Assembly: GCA_016840065.1 (NCBI GenBank)
Contig: JAEOTB010000037.1
Span: forward strand, 27,670-91,669
Reading direction: 5' to 3'
DNA from: Candidatus Hermodarchaeota archaeon
Lineage (GTDB): Archaea; Asgardarchaeota; Hermodarchaeia; Hermodarchaeales; Hermodarchaeaceae
Length of the DNA stretch: 64,000 bases
Below the pieces are notes generated by a model. That model saw nothing but the letters and a program-made list of their open reading frames with translations. It was not told where the DNA came from and made no database searches. Position numbers and translations under genes: made by a program. Position 1 is the stretch's first letter, and each line of letters opens with the position of its first letter. Of this stretch, positions 46,699 to 56,862 are shown in pieces.

Positions 46699-48054
46699 CT
46701 ACTTCTTTACTGTTATCTTCTGTACTACTCCAACAGCCACTGTGCGACCACTATCACGAATCGCAAACCGACCCAGCTGCTTCATATCGGCAAACCGCTC
46801 TAACACAATTGGCTGCACTGGACTGAACTTGACGATAGCTGATTCACCTTGTTTGATGAAGTCTGGCTTCTCCTCCACCGTCTCGCCAGTACGAGGATCA
46901 ATCTTGCTGATAAGCTCAGTGAAAGTCGTTGCCATCTGGAGTGTGTGAGCGTGCATAACTGGTGTGTACCCAGCGGCTATGGCTCGTGGGTGATGGATTA
47001 CGATTATTTGTCCAACGAAATCTGTGATAACCTTGGGTGGGTCGCTGACATGACCCATGACATCACCACGTTGAACCTCGCCTTTTCCAATGCCACGAAC
47101 ATTGAAACCGATGTTGTCGCCCGGCTCAGCCTTCTGCATTTTCTCATGGTGCATCTCGATTGACTTGACTTCGCCCGTATGCCCAGAGGGCATGAAGATT
47201 ACTTTATCGCCAACTTTCAAAACACCAGTTTCAACTCTACCAACGGGAACAGAGCCTACGCCAGTAATGGTGTAGCAGTCCTGGATTGGTACTCGCAATG
47301 GTGCTTTGAGTGGTTTCTCTGGCTGTACGAACTTGTCAAGAGCCTGGAGCAAGGTGGGACCTTTATACCAGGGCATGTTCTCACTAGCCTTATCCAGCCC
47401 ATCTCCTGTCCAACCGCTGGTTGGGATGAAATCGACTTTGCTTGGATCGAATTGAGCACCCTGGAGCACTGAAGTGACTTCTGCCTTGATTTCCTCGTAG
47501 CGTTCTTGGCTCCAAGGAGGCGTAGAGTCGTCCATCTTGTTCACAGCAACAGCGACCTGCTCGATACCAAGGGTTCGGGCAAGGAATGCGTGCTCACGGG
47601 TCTGCCCGCCCGCACTGATTCCAGCTTCAAACTCACCCTTACGTGATGAAACGACAAGAATCGCCGCATCAGCCTGGCTGGCACCCGTAATCATGTGCAA
47701 GAATTAAGGAGCGTACCCCTCAATTATTCTTGATGAAGTCCGCGTGCCCAGGAGCGTCAATCAGCGTGAAGTAGTGTTTTTGTGTCTCGAATTTTCGAAA
47801 AGCTAGATCGATTGTTAGCCCACGTTCTCGCTCTTCCTTCAAGCGATCCATTACTTACCCCTTCATATCGTGTGATATGAAGTGTAGGCGAACTTGAACG
47901 AGGCGTCTTTCGTTTCTGATGCTAGCTTTTCTAATTTGAGCATTTCTTGTTTCGTTAGCGCACCCGTGACATATACGAGGTGGCCCATTAGCGTTGATTT
48001 ACCATGATCAACGTGACCAATGATGATCAAGTTGATGTGTGGTTTAGTAGCCAT
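46699..48054 (-). CDS. Elongation factor 1-alpha (EF-Tu orthologue), gene interrupted by two BHB introns
   Basis: Delivers aminoacyl-tRNA to the ribosome using GTP. The track shows two ORFs (47863-48054 and 46699-47700) with stops and a frame change between. Joining 48054-47884, 47854-47727 and 47695-46699 gives an uninterrupted 431-residue protein, the normal length. It contains [61 protein letters not shown] and the usual domain II/III blocks ([32 protein letters not shown]). The first join gives Y-V-M-D and the second N-M-I-T, exactly the family consensus. An essential gene broken twice is not credible as a pseudogene, so spliced introns are the best reading. It is transcribed towards rps10. 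Confidence 0.88.
47696..47726 (-). other. Putative BHB intron 2 in the EF-1A gene (31 nt)
   Basis: A textbook BHB. Exon stem TCAT/ATGA (4 bp), central helix CAAG/CTTG (4 bp, all Watson-Crick), bulges AA|T and CA|C, and a 10-bp intron stem AATTGAGGGG/CTCCTTAATT (two G-U) with loop TACG. Cutting joins AAG-AA to C-ATG-ATT, giving K-N-M-I, as in all EF-1A proteins. This is the strongest of the three. Confidence 0.9.
47855..47883 (-). other. Putative BHB intron 1 in the EF-1A gene (29 nt)
   Basis: In mRNA sense: exon strand GCCT, bulge AC|A, a perfect 9-bp stem CTTCATATC/GATATGAAG with loop ACAC, then GGGT pairing with GCCT (two G-C and two G-U pairs), bulge AA|G. Cutting after the second base of each bulge joins TAC to GTA-ATG-GAT (Y-V-M-D). 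The outer exon stem is weak (three pairs after one mismatch), so this is a relaxed outer helix with a canonical centre. Confidence 0.85.
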
Positions 48055-48219
48055 TTCTTAATCTGCCTCTATTATTTTTTTCAACTATTTTTGGCTTGAA
48101 CTTTTATCATACTTTATTGTTGTATGATGTCTGCTTGACATCGGTTCAAGCTTTGGTCAAGTCGCTGTGGTTGCTATAAAACTCTTTTGGCAAAGTGTTT
48201 ACTTATGTTTGTAGAGAAG

Positions 48220-51200
48220 TCAAAGTGGTAGGAGGGCTTGGAAGGGGGATAACATAGGTGCTACTGTGGCTACTAGCACGCCAAGTATTTGTCCAAGAAG
48301 ATTACGGACGATTTGACCCACTACTTGATTGAGAAGAACCTTAACCACTCCAGCAAGAGTGAGATTACAAACCATCTTCCCCACAGGGAGTAGAACGCTA
48401 TACCAGAGCCAAACCACACTATCACGAACAATTGGTGATAACACACTAAGTATCCATGTAGCTATGAGATGAGCAAAATCTGCTAGCGTAAAGAAAGGAA
48501 AGCCCAACGCTTGCAGACTTGCCCCGAAGCCGGTGATAACTAAGCTTAGTAACCCCGTCGCCGATAAACTCGTAGCAGTAATACCCAAACTAAACACTGA
48601 CCCGCTGATGTATTGGAGAACTATAGCGAAAATACTGAATACAACGCCAATAAGCCAACCATATTGTGTAAGTGTAGCGAGGAAGGTGTTGATAGTGAAT
48701 GTTAAGAATATGAAAAGCGCTGTACCGATTGCGCTGAGAATCAATGGGAGCAAGCTGCTGAATAAACTAGTAAGACCACTCCCAGTTGAAGCCGAAGAAG
48801 TGGAGGCTAAACCCCCACCAAGAGCCCGACTAGTTAAACTAACAACGGCAAAATTCTGTATCAAAACGAGAAGCGGCGCTAATGAAGTGTATCGAGCATC
48901 CATTGTATTAATGCCAAGACTTGTGAGGATACTCTGAATGGCAGTAGTGATAGTGATTGCTACTAGAAGGGCCTTCCAGCGGCTGGGATTAAGTAACTGC
49001 CGAACACGCTGTTTGATTGTGAAAAACAGGTTCTTTGCATAATCCTTCAGCCTGTCTGTTAGCTGGTCGCGAGCGCGACCTGTAAGCATCTGTATGTAAC
49101 TAGTTTCAAGAATAATTTGGGAAGGAAACTTTTGGCGCACAAACCGATCGAAAACATAGAATCTGCTGTAATATCCCCCTTTGTAGGTGTTTCCCCCACG
49201 AGAGCCGTATTGCCAGCTATTCCCTAATGTTCTATCTAGATTCTCGAAGATTGCGGGCCATCCACCAGGGTTTCCCCATCGACCTGTTTGATCTTTACCA
49301 TTGTAGATGAAGGAAAGTTTTCCCCATTCCTTGTATGTAGACCATATTTTCTCATCAATGGATAGACTTCTCACGGTTTTTCCTCTATCAATTTCCTGAT
49401 CAGATTGTAGAGGAACAGGGCAGATACGACCCACCCCAAGTACTGCACAGAAATAGATGAGGGTGTTCAAATCATCCCGAGTTACATCATCTAATCCATA
49501 ACGCCATGTTCGATCACGAGCAGAATTCTTTCTTGCCGTCCAAAACGACCACGTTAATCTATAGAGTTTATTCTCTCCAAATCCACGAGTTGTACGACGG
49601 AGCCCGTAATACTGATTCAATAGTCCTACATGTCGGTATTTGACATGAGTGGGCTCCAGTTGCATCGTCACCCCAACTGGTCCAGCAGGCGTGTTAACCA
49701 ATTGAGTACCAGTTAAAGCCAGAGTTGTCAGGCCCATTAGCGGGTCAATATGCCCTTCACGACACTCGAATTCTACGAGCCGAAGCCCACCTAACTGTGG
49801 TTCGTCTGGTTTGGGTGGCATTTCATCATTCTGTTGAGGTTTCAGAATGAACAAGTTCCATTTAGTTTTCATTACCACATCAAGACGTTGTTTCATCGAA
49901 AGTAGTACGCCTTGAATGAATGGATTTAGTTCTTGAAGTGTCGGAGGGGCTGCGATGAATAATTGATTCTGATATTTCCTCTTTACCTCTTTGACGGCTT
50001 CGGTCTGGAAAAGAGGACCTTCGTCACAAAGAATACCTCTAGGAACCCCAGCAATGCAGCTGTAAAATTCAGCAAAGAGTAGGTATTGTCCTCTAATAGT
50101 TTTAGTCGAGAAGCCCTCAATATCTCCTGGATAATGTGTGTGTATCTGGGCATTGTTTGGATTTAGTAAATCCCAAAGACACCAGAAACTCTTTCTCTTT
50201 GCTGAAACTCCAGTAAATCCAGTTCGAGTGGGAATAAGAAATGTGGGTAGTTCAATCCACCTATTACTCCATGTAGGCGCTTGGCTTGGTTTGTATCGAG
50301 CAGTAATCGTGGGATTAAGTGGAAGAATGAGAATAGCACCTTGCTGATTCTTGATATGGTTGATAAGGCTAGTATCTTGCTGGGCTAGTTCTGCAGTATC
50401 AATGTTTGAACGGTCTGGTTTGAGTATGAGAGCATTCTTGATATGGGCGACAACTGCATCTGAGTGGACTGGAAGACCATGATTCCTTCGGGCTTCTTGG
50501 AAATCAGCGTTGTCACTTATTCGATATATCACTTGGAAAGTGGAGTAGGTTTTCCCTTTGTGATGTGTGTAGGTAATGAAGTTGTCCCGGACAATTCCAA
50601 GGTTTTCTTCTTCAAAATAAACACGTTTTGTACCTTGCCCTGGAGGCGCTAACGCCATACGCTCTTCGTAAACCGCTGATGCTTGCTGCCAGTAAAGCCC
50701 CTTCGCATACCTTCCATCTCCTATGCCCGCCCAATGCCGAAAGATAAGAACTTCTGTTGTTAACTTAAGTGAGCCAATCACAGGAATAGGTGTGCTATTC
50801 AGAATCTCCTTTTCCAACCCCCTAACCTGCGAGTCAATCATCACACCCTCCTCAACAAGTGTAGCCATTGCTGGTAAAATTTCTTGGATTTGGGGAATAA
50901 GGATACCAATCTCCTTAACCGTAGTCCAGTCTAATCCCTTCATCTTGTCCAGTGTTTTCCTGATAGTTCCTTGAATTTGTTCTTTCATTATGCCTATACG
51001 GCCACACTTCAACGCTTGATCCAAGATATTGACATACGGGAAAGTCTCTAGTGTTGTTGGGTAAATGGCTTCAGCACCATAGTCGGGAGTTGTGAAAGTA
51101 CCTGAAGCTCCAGGTGGGGGAGGTGAGGTCTCATCCTCACCAAAAAGGAAAGCTTGCAGAAAAAACCCAATTACTGGCAACTCTAACAGCTTGCTTATCA

Positions 51201-54200
51201 GAAATTCAAGAGGTACGAATATGATGTTAGTTAGTGCATTTCGAACCGCTGTAATGATGCCGAATATTGCCTGTAATAGCACCATTCCTAATGTCATAAG
51301 TATCGTCTTCCCAATTTCTATTAAAACGCTCAAACACTGTGTAATGAAATCCCACGCAGGTCCTAGAATTGCCTTGGGGTCGAAAAAGCTCAATTGCCCG
51401 TCTGTCACCTTCTTGATAGCATACTGGGTAGCTAACTCGCCTACAACCTCTGGTAGACTCAAGGGTTTCCCTGAATGCCTGTTCAGAGCCTCCGCTACCC
51501 CCTTAATCACATACATAGGCTCTTCAATATAACCAGCCTCAAAAAGCAGAATAGCCTGCACACTTCTGTCATATACGACTTGCCAGCCGAATCTGTCTTC
51601 TAACCCTGCATTCAGTTTCAACAGTCGCAGTAACCCGGTCAGCTTGTAAGATGCTTCTTCCAGATTTCGTATCTTAGCATAGTGAATTAGTTCATCAAAG
51701 AGACGCTGAGCCTCCAGCCCCACCTGATTCCACGTCTCTGAACCCGCATCCTTGTACATCGACTCCGCAGTAGATAAGAGGGAATCGCGAGCTTCTTGGA
51801 TGCGTTCCTGCAAAGCAACCTCGTCCCTCAGCCTCGCAAGCTTTGCCAAGGTTTCCGCTACTTTTACCTCCACTTGTTTCTGATGGATTACGGCCAGTAT
51901 CGTGTTCTCTAGGTACTTGTCTAGAGACTCATAGCCTAAATCCCATCCCCGCACCACCACCTCTCCATAAAAGAGGAAGGTGGGCACAAACCAGCCCATA
52001 CTCAAAGACCCCTCAAAGACCTGAGTGGGAGCAAGATAGGGCTTGACACGGGACCAGTCCGCCTCCCCTACCTGATACTCTGGTGTGGTTGCAAAGGGAC
52101 TCGCCTCGACTGATAGCAGCTGCGTTGACTGGAGGGCAGACTGCAAGAACTCGTCTTCCACCAGTGGATTTGAGTCAAAACACCATCGCTGGAGGTCACC
52201 CTCACCCAAATAGTACAGATCATCGCCTAACTGTTGTTGAAGGGCTTGAAGCCGTAACATCTCTGCCAGCGATAGACGAGCCGCATCTACGGTGTGTTTT
52301 GTCGGGTCAACAGCGGTACGATAGCCCACTAAGAGGAAGCTACCTAATACTGTAGTGAGGGGTTCTACTTGGAAGGTTGATAGGTTCAAGGCTTGGAAGA
52401 ATTGTAGGAGGTCTTGGGCATAGGCATCCAAGTTGGTTTGAGCGTGGTGGTGTAATTGCTCATGGAAGGTCAGAAAAGAAATATCTCCAGGGAGGCTAGC
52501 TCCAAGCCCTGCGAACATAAAAAGCAGAAGTTTGGGATCAACAAACGCAAGACCAGCTAGGCAGATAACAATCCAGGGTCCATTCATTAGGATGTAACTA
52601 CCAATCAGTTGCTTATCGTCAAGAGAAGCAAAGACATTGAGAATTGTGGTCTTGGCCTCGGCTTCTCCTGCCTGTAGGAGTGAAGTTCCCACAAACTCAG
52701 CCCGTAGGGTCACCACACCCACAAGACTTTGGGACACCAGCCAATCTAGTGTAGCCTCTCCTTCGGCGTTGGTGTAGGCTTCGCCAAGAAGTGATGTGCC
52801 GTTTATCCCCTCAAGGAAGAAGCGGATAAGCTGATGTGCCACTGGCTGTCCAGTGCTAGTGGTTACGATTGCAGTTATTTGGGTTGTCTGTTGAGTTGTA
52901 AGATCCGCTGGAACCGACAATGTAAGTTGGGTTGTCGCCACCACACAGAACTCTATTATCTCACTGCTTGCACCAGCCGGACTCTTTGCGATGACAGTCG
53001 CCGTGTAGCTGTGCATCCCCTGTAAGGGACCGATGATACCCGATGTCATCCACACACTACCATAACAGGAGAGAGCAAAGCTTTCTGGTACACTGTTGCC
53101 ATCGGTGTCAAGCTGGACGGTGAGTGTGAGGAGGTCGTCAGGGTATGTGGCGTTCAGAGTGACCTGTACACTCAAGGTGTCTGTATCACAAATTGTCGCA
53201 TTACCATAGAGGGTAGATAGCTTTGCAGTCAAGATGGTGGGCGGATGGTTGCAGAGGGTGACACTCTGCTCTGCTTGGCAAGTTCGTAATGCCAAGTCAT
53301 ATCCAATGAGGGTGAGGATGTGGTCACCATCTGGTAACGTGCTAGTATCGAGGGTAAGGGTGTGGCTACCTGATGAGTGGAGGCGGAATAGCACTACCTC
53401 GCCATCTAATAGTAAGATTGCTTCTCTCATGTTCGCATCGGCGAGAAAGAGGGTGATTTCTACAATGCCTGTGAGGATGGTTCCTGCGGTGGGGGTGTCA
53501 ATGCGAACCACTGGGTTCTCCAAGTCCACAGTGAAGGCTTCGGTGTATTCTGCGACATTACCCGCAATGTCAGTGGCTTTGATGAGAACTGTGTGTGGAG
53601 CCGCTGTAACTGCTATTGTAAAGGTGGTCTCGTTGGTGTTCTCTGCAACACCAGAGAATATGCCATCGATGAAGAGTTCGATTGTCTCGCAATGCCTGTC
53701 TGTTACAAAGACCACCACGTCAAGCGTGGTGTTTTCGGTGAACCCTGCCTCCGTTACTGGCAGAAAGACCTCCAAGATGGGTGCTGTGCTATCTATGAGA
53801 AAAGTGACACTCCGAGCAAGAGCATTTCCTGCGCGGTCCATTGCCTGAACCAGTATTGTGTGGGAACCATCAGTGAGATTGGTTAAGGTATATTGGCGGT
53901 AACTACCATCGAGTTCAACAGCTAGGGTTCCATCGAGGTAAACAGTAAAGGTTGCAATCCCTGCGGTGGTGTCGCTGGCACTCCACTGAATACGCGGATT
54001 TACACTAGAAGTGTGAGAGTCTTCCAAGGGGGCTGTGATGGCTAGAGTCGGGGAAGTTGCGTCTGTGGTAAAGATGTTTGAGGTGCTTTGGTGATTGCCA
54101 GCCAAATCAATGGCTTCAACGGTCAAAGTGTGTATGCTCTCGGTCAAGTTGGAAAGCAGGAACATCGTGTCTACGGTGTTCGCCAATAAAACGCCGTCAA

Positions 54201-56610
54201 GGTAGACCTGATAATAGGCAATTCCCGTATTGTCAGTTCCCTCCCAAATAGCTGACAAACCAGTAGCGCTATAGTACTCACCCTCCAATGGTGATGCTAT
54301 TACGACATCGGGTAATGTGTTATCTACAACCACAATAAGGCTGTGAGTGGCTATCCAACCTACACCATCGGAGGCTATAGCAGCCAGGGTGTGGTTACCA
54401 TCACACCACTCTTGAGTATCCCAAGGAAACAGAAAGGGAGGACAGGTCGTTGTGTTGTAGAGGAGAACACCATCAACGGACAGGACAACCCACAACACAC
54501 CAGAGGGATTGATACCAAAATCATCTGCTGATACCTCCACGACAACGGTTTGGCTGAGAATTGTTCCCTCAGAGAGAAAATCCACCGTTACAATGGGTGG
54601 TGTGGCGTCAACATGAAGCGTTCGTAACAAGCTAGCCCAGTTCCCCACCCTATCTACTGCTGTGGTATTCACGGTGTATGTTCCTTCTATTGTGGGTACT
54701 GTCCATTCTTGGGTTTGTGAGCCTGTATCAGTTGTTGAGATCCTGTGATGGTAGTTATTGGGACCTGTGATGGTCAGGTTGGAAGCCGCCAACCCTGCTG
54801 GGGGATTGCCCTCATCGGTCTGCTGCCACACAAGACTACACAGTTTTCCCGCAGCAACATGAGCAGCATTGGCTGGGGCAGAGAAGGAAAGGAGGGGTGT
54901 CGTGCAATCAATCAGATAGATACCGTGAATTGTTGTTGCACCCACTTCACCAGTTTGGGGGTTTACCGCAAATGCCATCACATCGTACCAGCCCTCCAAT
55001 ACACCAGCAACAACCTCTGTCAAGTAGCCATCACCACTCCCATTTACAGGAAGATAGAGATTACCACTTGGTTGTTCATAGACTTGGGTGCCATCACAGA
55101 TAATTCGATATTTTGCAAAGGTGGGACCTGCTGCATAGGAGACAGTCACATTGAACTGATCGCCCACAGCCGCATAGGTTTGAGTCGAATCTGCTGTGAC
55201 ACTCCACCCCCCATGTGTTGCCAACCTGTTAACCGAGTTTGCGGAAAAAGTCCAAACACCTTCTGCAGGATTATTCACGAATATACTATACGACGCTTCA
55301 CTGAGCGAAACAGAGCCTGATGGGTTGTTGGGGCTAGATTGGTAATTACTCCAGCCACAGGGGAGGCTGAGCGAGAAGCTCCCCGGTTGCCACTGGGCAC
55401 CCGTAACTTGACTACTAAAGGAAATGCCCCAATCAGCAAATGAAGCACCACTGATAACGGAAAAGGTGGTGTCGGCGGTACGCTCCCAGCTAGCCTCCAT
55501 TGATTCGTGGTGATTGAACACCGTCACAGGCCAATCCGAGGCACCGCTGTCTGAGCGAGTGAAATAATATGAAGTACCAGTACCACTGGCGCAAGTATCT
55601 AAAACACTCACATGACCCTTTCCCCAGTCCACTCCATTTGACACCGCATACTGCTTGGTGGGATCCGCTTCACTTCTAAGAGCTAGGTCCAGGTCACTGG
55701 ATCGAAGCTTGTGGAGAGCCCACAGGTTAGCATAGTCAAACCGCACCGCACTCCAATGACTACTGAACAGGGTTGAAGCAGTGGTCACCCAGACATTTAG
55801 ACGAAGCTCAATGGTTGCCGCATGATCCGGTAGGGCGCTGTCAAAATGCAGGTTAACCTCATCGGTTACCCAGGTGTCCAGCGGCGAAGCCAAATCCATA
55901 TCATAGGGGGTGGCTGCTAGTACGCTATCGACGTAGATTTGGGCGCATATTCGCACCCAGTTTTTGTAGCGAAAGCCAAGGGTTAGTTGGGTGCGGTGGA
56001 GGGGGAAGAGTCCGCGTGTGTCGCTGAACCAGCCCGGCGGCACCAAGAAGCTTTGGCTGAAGTAGCCCTGACAGGTACCCTGGTAGATAATCCAGCCGAT
56101 GAGGAGGGGTGATTCGATTTCTCCGTAGGATATTCCTTCTTCACTGGCAAAGGAGATTTGGGCGATTCCATCGGTGTGGTTGGTCCAAGGAGTGCCGTGG
56201 TCGAAGTGGTAGTCGCTGAGCCATTCGCTGCGCTGCCCCCATAAATCGCCCACATAGGAGGTGAAGAAATAGTCGAAGTAGGTTCCCTCCGTGGGCGGAT
56301 CCACTTGGGGACCTATCACTTCCAGCGACGAGGCTTCGGTCATGTAGCGGTTTGTGGTGGGTGTTGTACAACCTGCTGTAATAGTGCCAGAAAGGGGTGC
56401 AGAAGACCCTGAGAAAATATCCACTCCACTTGTTGGAGGTATCAGTTGTTGTGGGTTTGGATTGGCGATTGGTAGAGTTTGCTGATGGTGAGAAGCTGAC
56501 TCCCTTAGAGGAGGAGAGTCTGTAGTGAGGTGGGGGGATTGGGGGAAGGCGCTGATGCTGCCTAGAAAGAGAAGGAGGAGCACGCAGGCGATGGAACCAT
56601 TCACCTTCAT
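48220..56610 (-). CDS. Giant surface/membrane protein with Ig-like repeats (2796 residues)
   Basis: The N-terminus is a signal peptide (GSIACVLLLLFLGSISAFP). A lectin/jelly-roll-like region of several hundred residues comes first, then at least seven Ig-like domains of about 90 residues, each carrying a T-x-P-x-[LIV]-x-[IVF] strand and a D.AGN.A turn. A hydrophobic segment near residue 1350 (YILMNGPWIVICLAGLAF) leads to a long helical stretch. A second membrane region (FITQCLSVLIEIGKTILMTLGMVLLQ...), a proline linker (SPPPPG) and a large domain with no recognised motif follow. About six further hydrophobic segments end the protein. Function is unknown; a cell-surface or envelope role is inference. 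It separates EF-1A from rps7. Confidence 0.8.
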   Translation of the reverse strand: MKVNGSIACVLLLLFLGSISAFPQSPHLTTDSPPLRESASHHQQTLPIANPNPQQLIPPTSGVDIFSGSSAPLSGTITAGCTTPTTNRYMTEASSLEVIGPQVDPPTEGTYFDYFFTSYVGDLWGQRSEWLSDYHFDHGTPWTNHTDGIAQISFASEEGISYGEIESPLLIGWIIYQGTCQGYFSQSFLVPPGWFSDTRGLFPLHRTQLTLGFRYKNWVRICAQIYVDSVLAATPYDMDLASPLDTWVTDEVNLHFDSALPDHAATIELRLNVWVTTASTLFSSHWSAVRFDYANLWALHKLRSSDLDLALRSEADPTKQYAVSNGVDWGKGHVSVLDTCASGTGTSYYFTRSDSGASDWPVTVFNHHESMEASWERTADTTFSVISGASFADWGISFSSQVTGAQWQPGSFSLSLPCGWSNYQSSPNNPSGSVSLSEASYSIFVNNPAEGVWTFSANSVNRLATHGGWSVTADSTQTYAAVGDQFNVTVSYAAGPTFAKYRIICDGTQVYEQPSGNLYLPVNGSGDGYLTEVVAGVLEGWYDVMAFAVNPQTGEVGATTIHGIYLIDCTTPLLSFSAPANAAHVAAGKLCSLVWQQTDEGNPPAGLAASNLTITGPNNYHHRISTTDTGSQTQEWTVPTIEGTYTVNTTAVDRVGNWASLLRTLHVDATPPIVTVDFLSEGTILSQTVVVEVSADDFGINPSGVLWVVLSVDGVLLYNTTTCPPFLFPWDTQEWCDGNHTLAAIASDGVGWIATHSLIVVVDNTLPDVVIASPLEGEYYSATGLSAIWEGTDNTGIAYYQVYLDGVLLANTVDTMFLLSNLTESIHTLTVEAIDLAGNHQSTSNIFTTDATSPTLAITAPLEDSHTSSVNPRIQWSASDTTAGIATFTVYLDGTLAVELDGSYRQYTLTNLTDGSHTILVQAMDRAGNALARSVTFLIDSTAPILEVFLPVTEAGFTENTTLDVVVFVTDRHCETIELFIDGIFSGVAENTNETTFTIAVTAAPHTVLIKATDIAGNVAEYTEAFTVDLENPVVRIDTPTAGTILTGIVEITLFLADANMREAILLLDGEVVLFRLHSSGSHTLTLDTSTLPDGDHILTLIGYDLALRTCQAEQSVTLCNHPPTILTAKLSTLYGNATICDTDTLSVQVTLNATYPDDLLTLTVQLDTDGNSVPESFALSCYGSVWMTSGIIGPLQGMHSYTATVIAKSPAGASSEIIEFCVVATTQLTLSVPADLTTQQTTQITAIVTTSTGQPVAHQLIRFFLEGINGTSLLGEAYTNAEGEATLDWLVSQSLVGVVTLRAEFVGTSLLQAGEAEAKTTILNVFASLDDKQLIGSYILMNGPWIVICLAGLAFVDPKLLLFMFAGLGASLPGDISFLTFHEQLHHHAQTNLDAYAQDLLQFFQALNLSTFQVEPLTTVLGSFLLVGYRTAVDPTKHTVDAARLSLAEMLRLQALQQQLGDDLYYLGEGDLQRWCFDSNPLVEDEFLQSALQSTQLLSVEASPFATTPEYQVGEADWSRVKPYLAPTQVFEGSLSMGWFVPTFLFYGEVVVRGWDLGYESLDKYLENTILAVIHQKQVEVKVAETLAKLARLRDEVALQERIQEARDSLLSTAESMYKDAGSETWNQVGLEAQRLFDELIHYAKIRNLEEASYKLTGLLRLLKLNAGLEDRFGWQVVYDRSVQAILLFEAGYIEEPMYVIKGVAEALNRHSGKPLSLPEVVGELATQYAIKKVTDGQLSFFDPKAILGPAWDFITQCLSVLIEIGKTILMTLGMVLLQAIFGIITAVRNALTNIIFVPLEFLISKLLELPVIGFFLQAFLFGEDETSPPPPGASGTFTTPDYGAEAIYPTTLETFPYVNILDQALKCGRIGIMKEQIQGTIRKTLDKMKGLDWTTVKEIGILIPQIQEILPAMATLVEEGVMIDSQVRGLEKEILNSTPIPVIGSLKLTTEVLIFRHWAGIGDGRYAKGLYWQQASAVYEERMALAPPGQGTKRVYFEEENLGIVRDNFITYTHHKGKTYSTFQVIYRISDNADFQEARRNHGLPVHSDAVVAHIKNALILKPDRSNIDTAELAQQDTSLINHIKNQQGAILILPLNPTITARYKPSQAPTWSNRWIELPTFLIPTRTGFTGVSAKRKSFWCLWDLLNPNNAQIHTHYPGDIEGFSTKTIRGQYLLFAEFYSCIAGVPRGILCDEGPLFQTEAVKEVKRKYQNQLFIAAPPTLQELNPFIQGVLLSMKQRLDVVMKTKWNLFILKPQQNDEMPPKPDEPQLGGLRLVEFECREGHIDPLMGLTTLALTGTQLVNTPAGPVGVTMQLEPTHVKYRHVGLLNQYYGLRRTTRGFGENKLYRLTWSFWTARKNSARDRTWRYGLDDVTRDDLNTLIYFCAVLGVGRICPVPLQSDQEIDRGKTVRSLSIDEKIWSTYKEWGKLSFIYNGKDQTGRWGNPGGWPAIFENLDRTLGNSWQYGSRGGNTYKGGYYSRFYVFDRFVRQKFPSQIILETSYIQMLTGRARDQLTDRLKDYAKNLFFTIKQRVRQLLNPSRWKALLVAITITTAIQSILTSLGINTMDARYTSLAPLLVLIQNFAVVSLTSRALGGGLASTSSASTGSGLTSLFSSLLPLILSAIGTALFIFLTFTINTFLATLTQYGWLIGVVFSIFAIVLQYISGSVFSLGITATSLSATGLLSLVITGFGASLQALGFPFFTLADFAHLIATWILSVLSPIVRDSVVWLWYSVLLPVGKMVCNLTLAGVVKVLLNQVVGQIVRNLLGQILGVLVATVAPMLSPFQALLPL

Positions 56611-56862
56611 TTTAGGTACCCAGTTTGCGAGCGGATTTTAGTTCCTTTTTATGCGTTACGACCAATTCGGTCTTTACAATTCTCCCTTTTTTCCCTTCAA
56701 AAACTAAACAAGTATCGTAAATACCCCCAATGATGTGAAGGGTGAGAAGCTAGCTGGAAGGTAGATTTTTAACAATCGTTTTGAATTGACCTGATGGAAG
56801 TAGGTAACTCATACTCCGCCTTAATTTACCACTACCATCGTAGTGCAATGAGGGAAAGTATC

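Noticed and set aside
47696-47883. Reading EF-1A as a pseudogene or two separate genes
   Set aside because: EF-1A is essential; everything outside the two short inserts matches consensus with no other damage, and both inserts have BHB geometry.
48055-48219. Attachment-site or small-RNA signal at the edge of the accessory insertion
   Set aside because: I looked for direct repeats, tRNA fragments and C/D boxes in this gap and saw none that I can support by eye.
53234-55320. Plus-strand ORFs of 204 and 191 residues opposite the giant gene
   Set aside because: They are antisense shadows of the Ig-repeat region, lack homologous motifs, and the minus frame is a clear signal-peptide protein.
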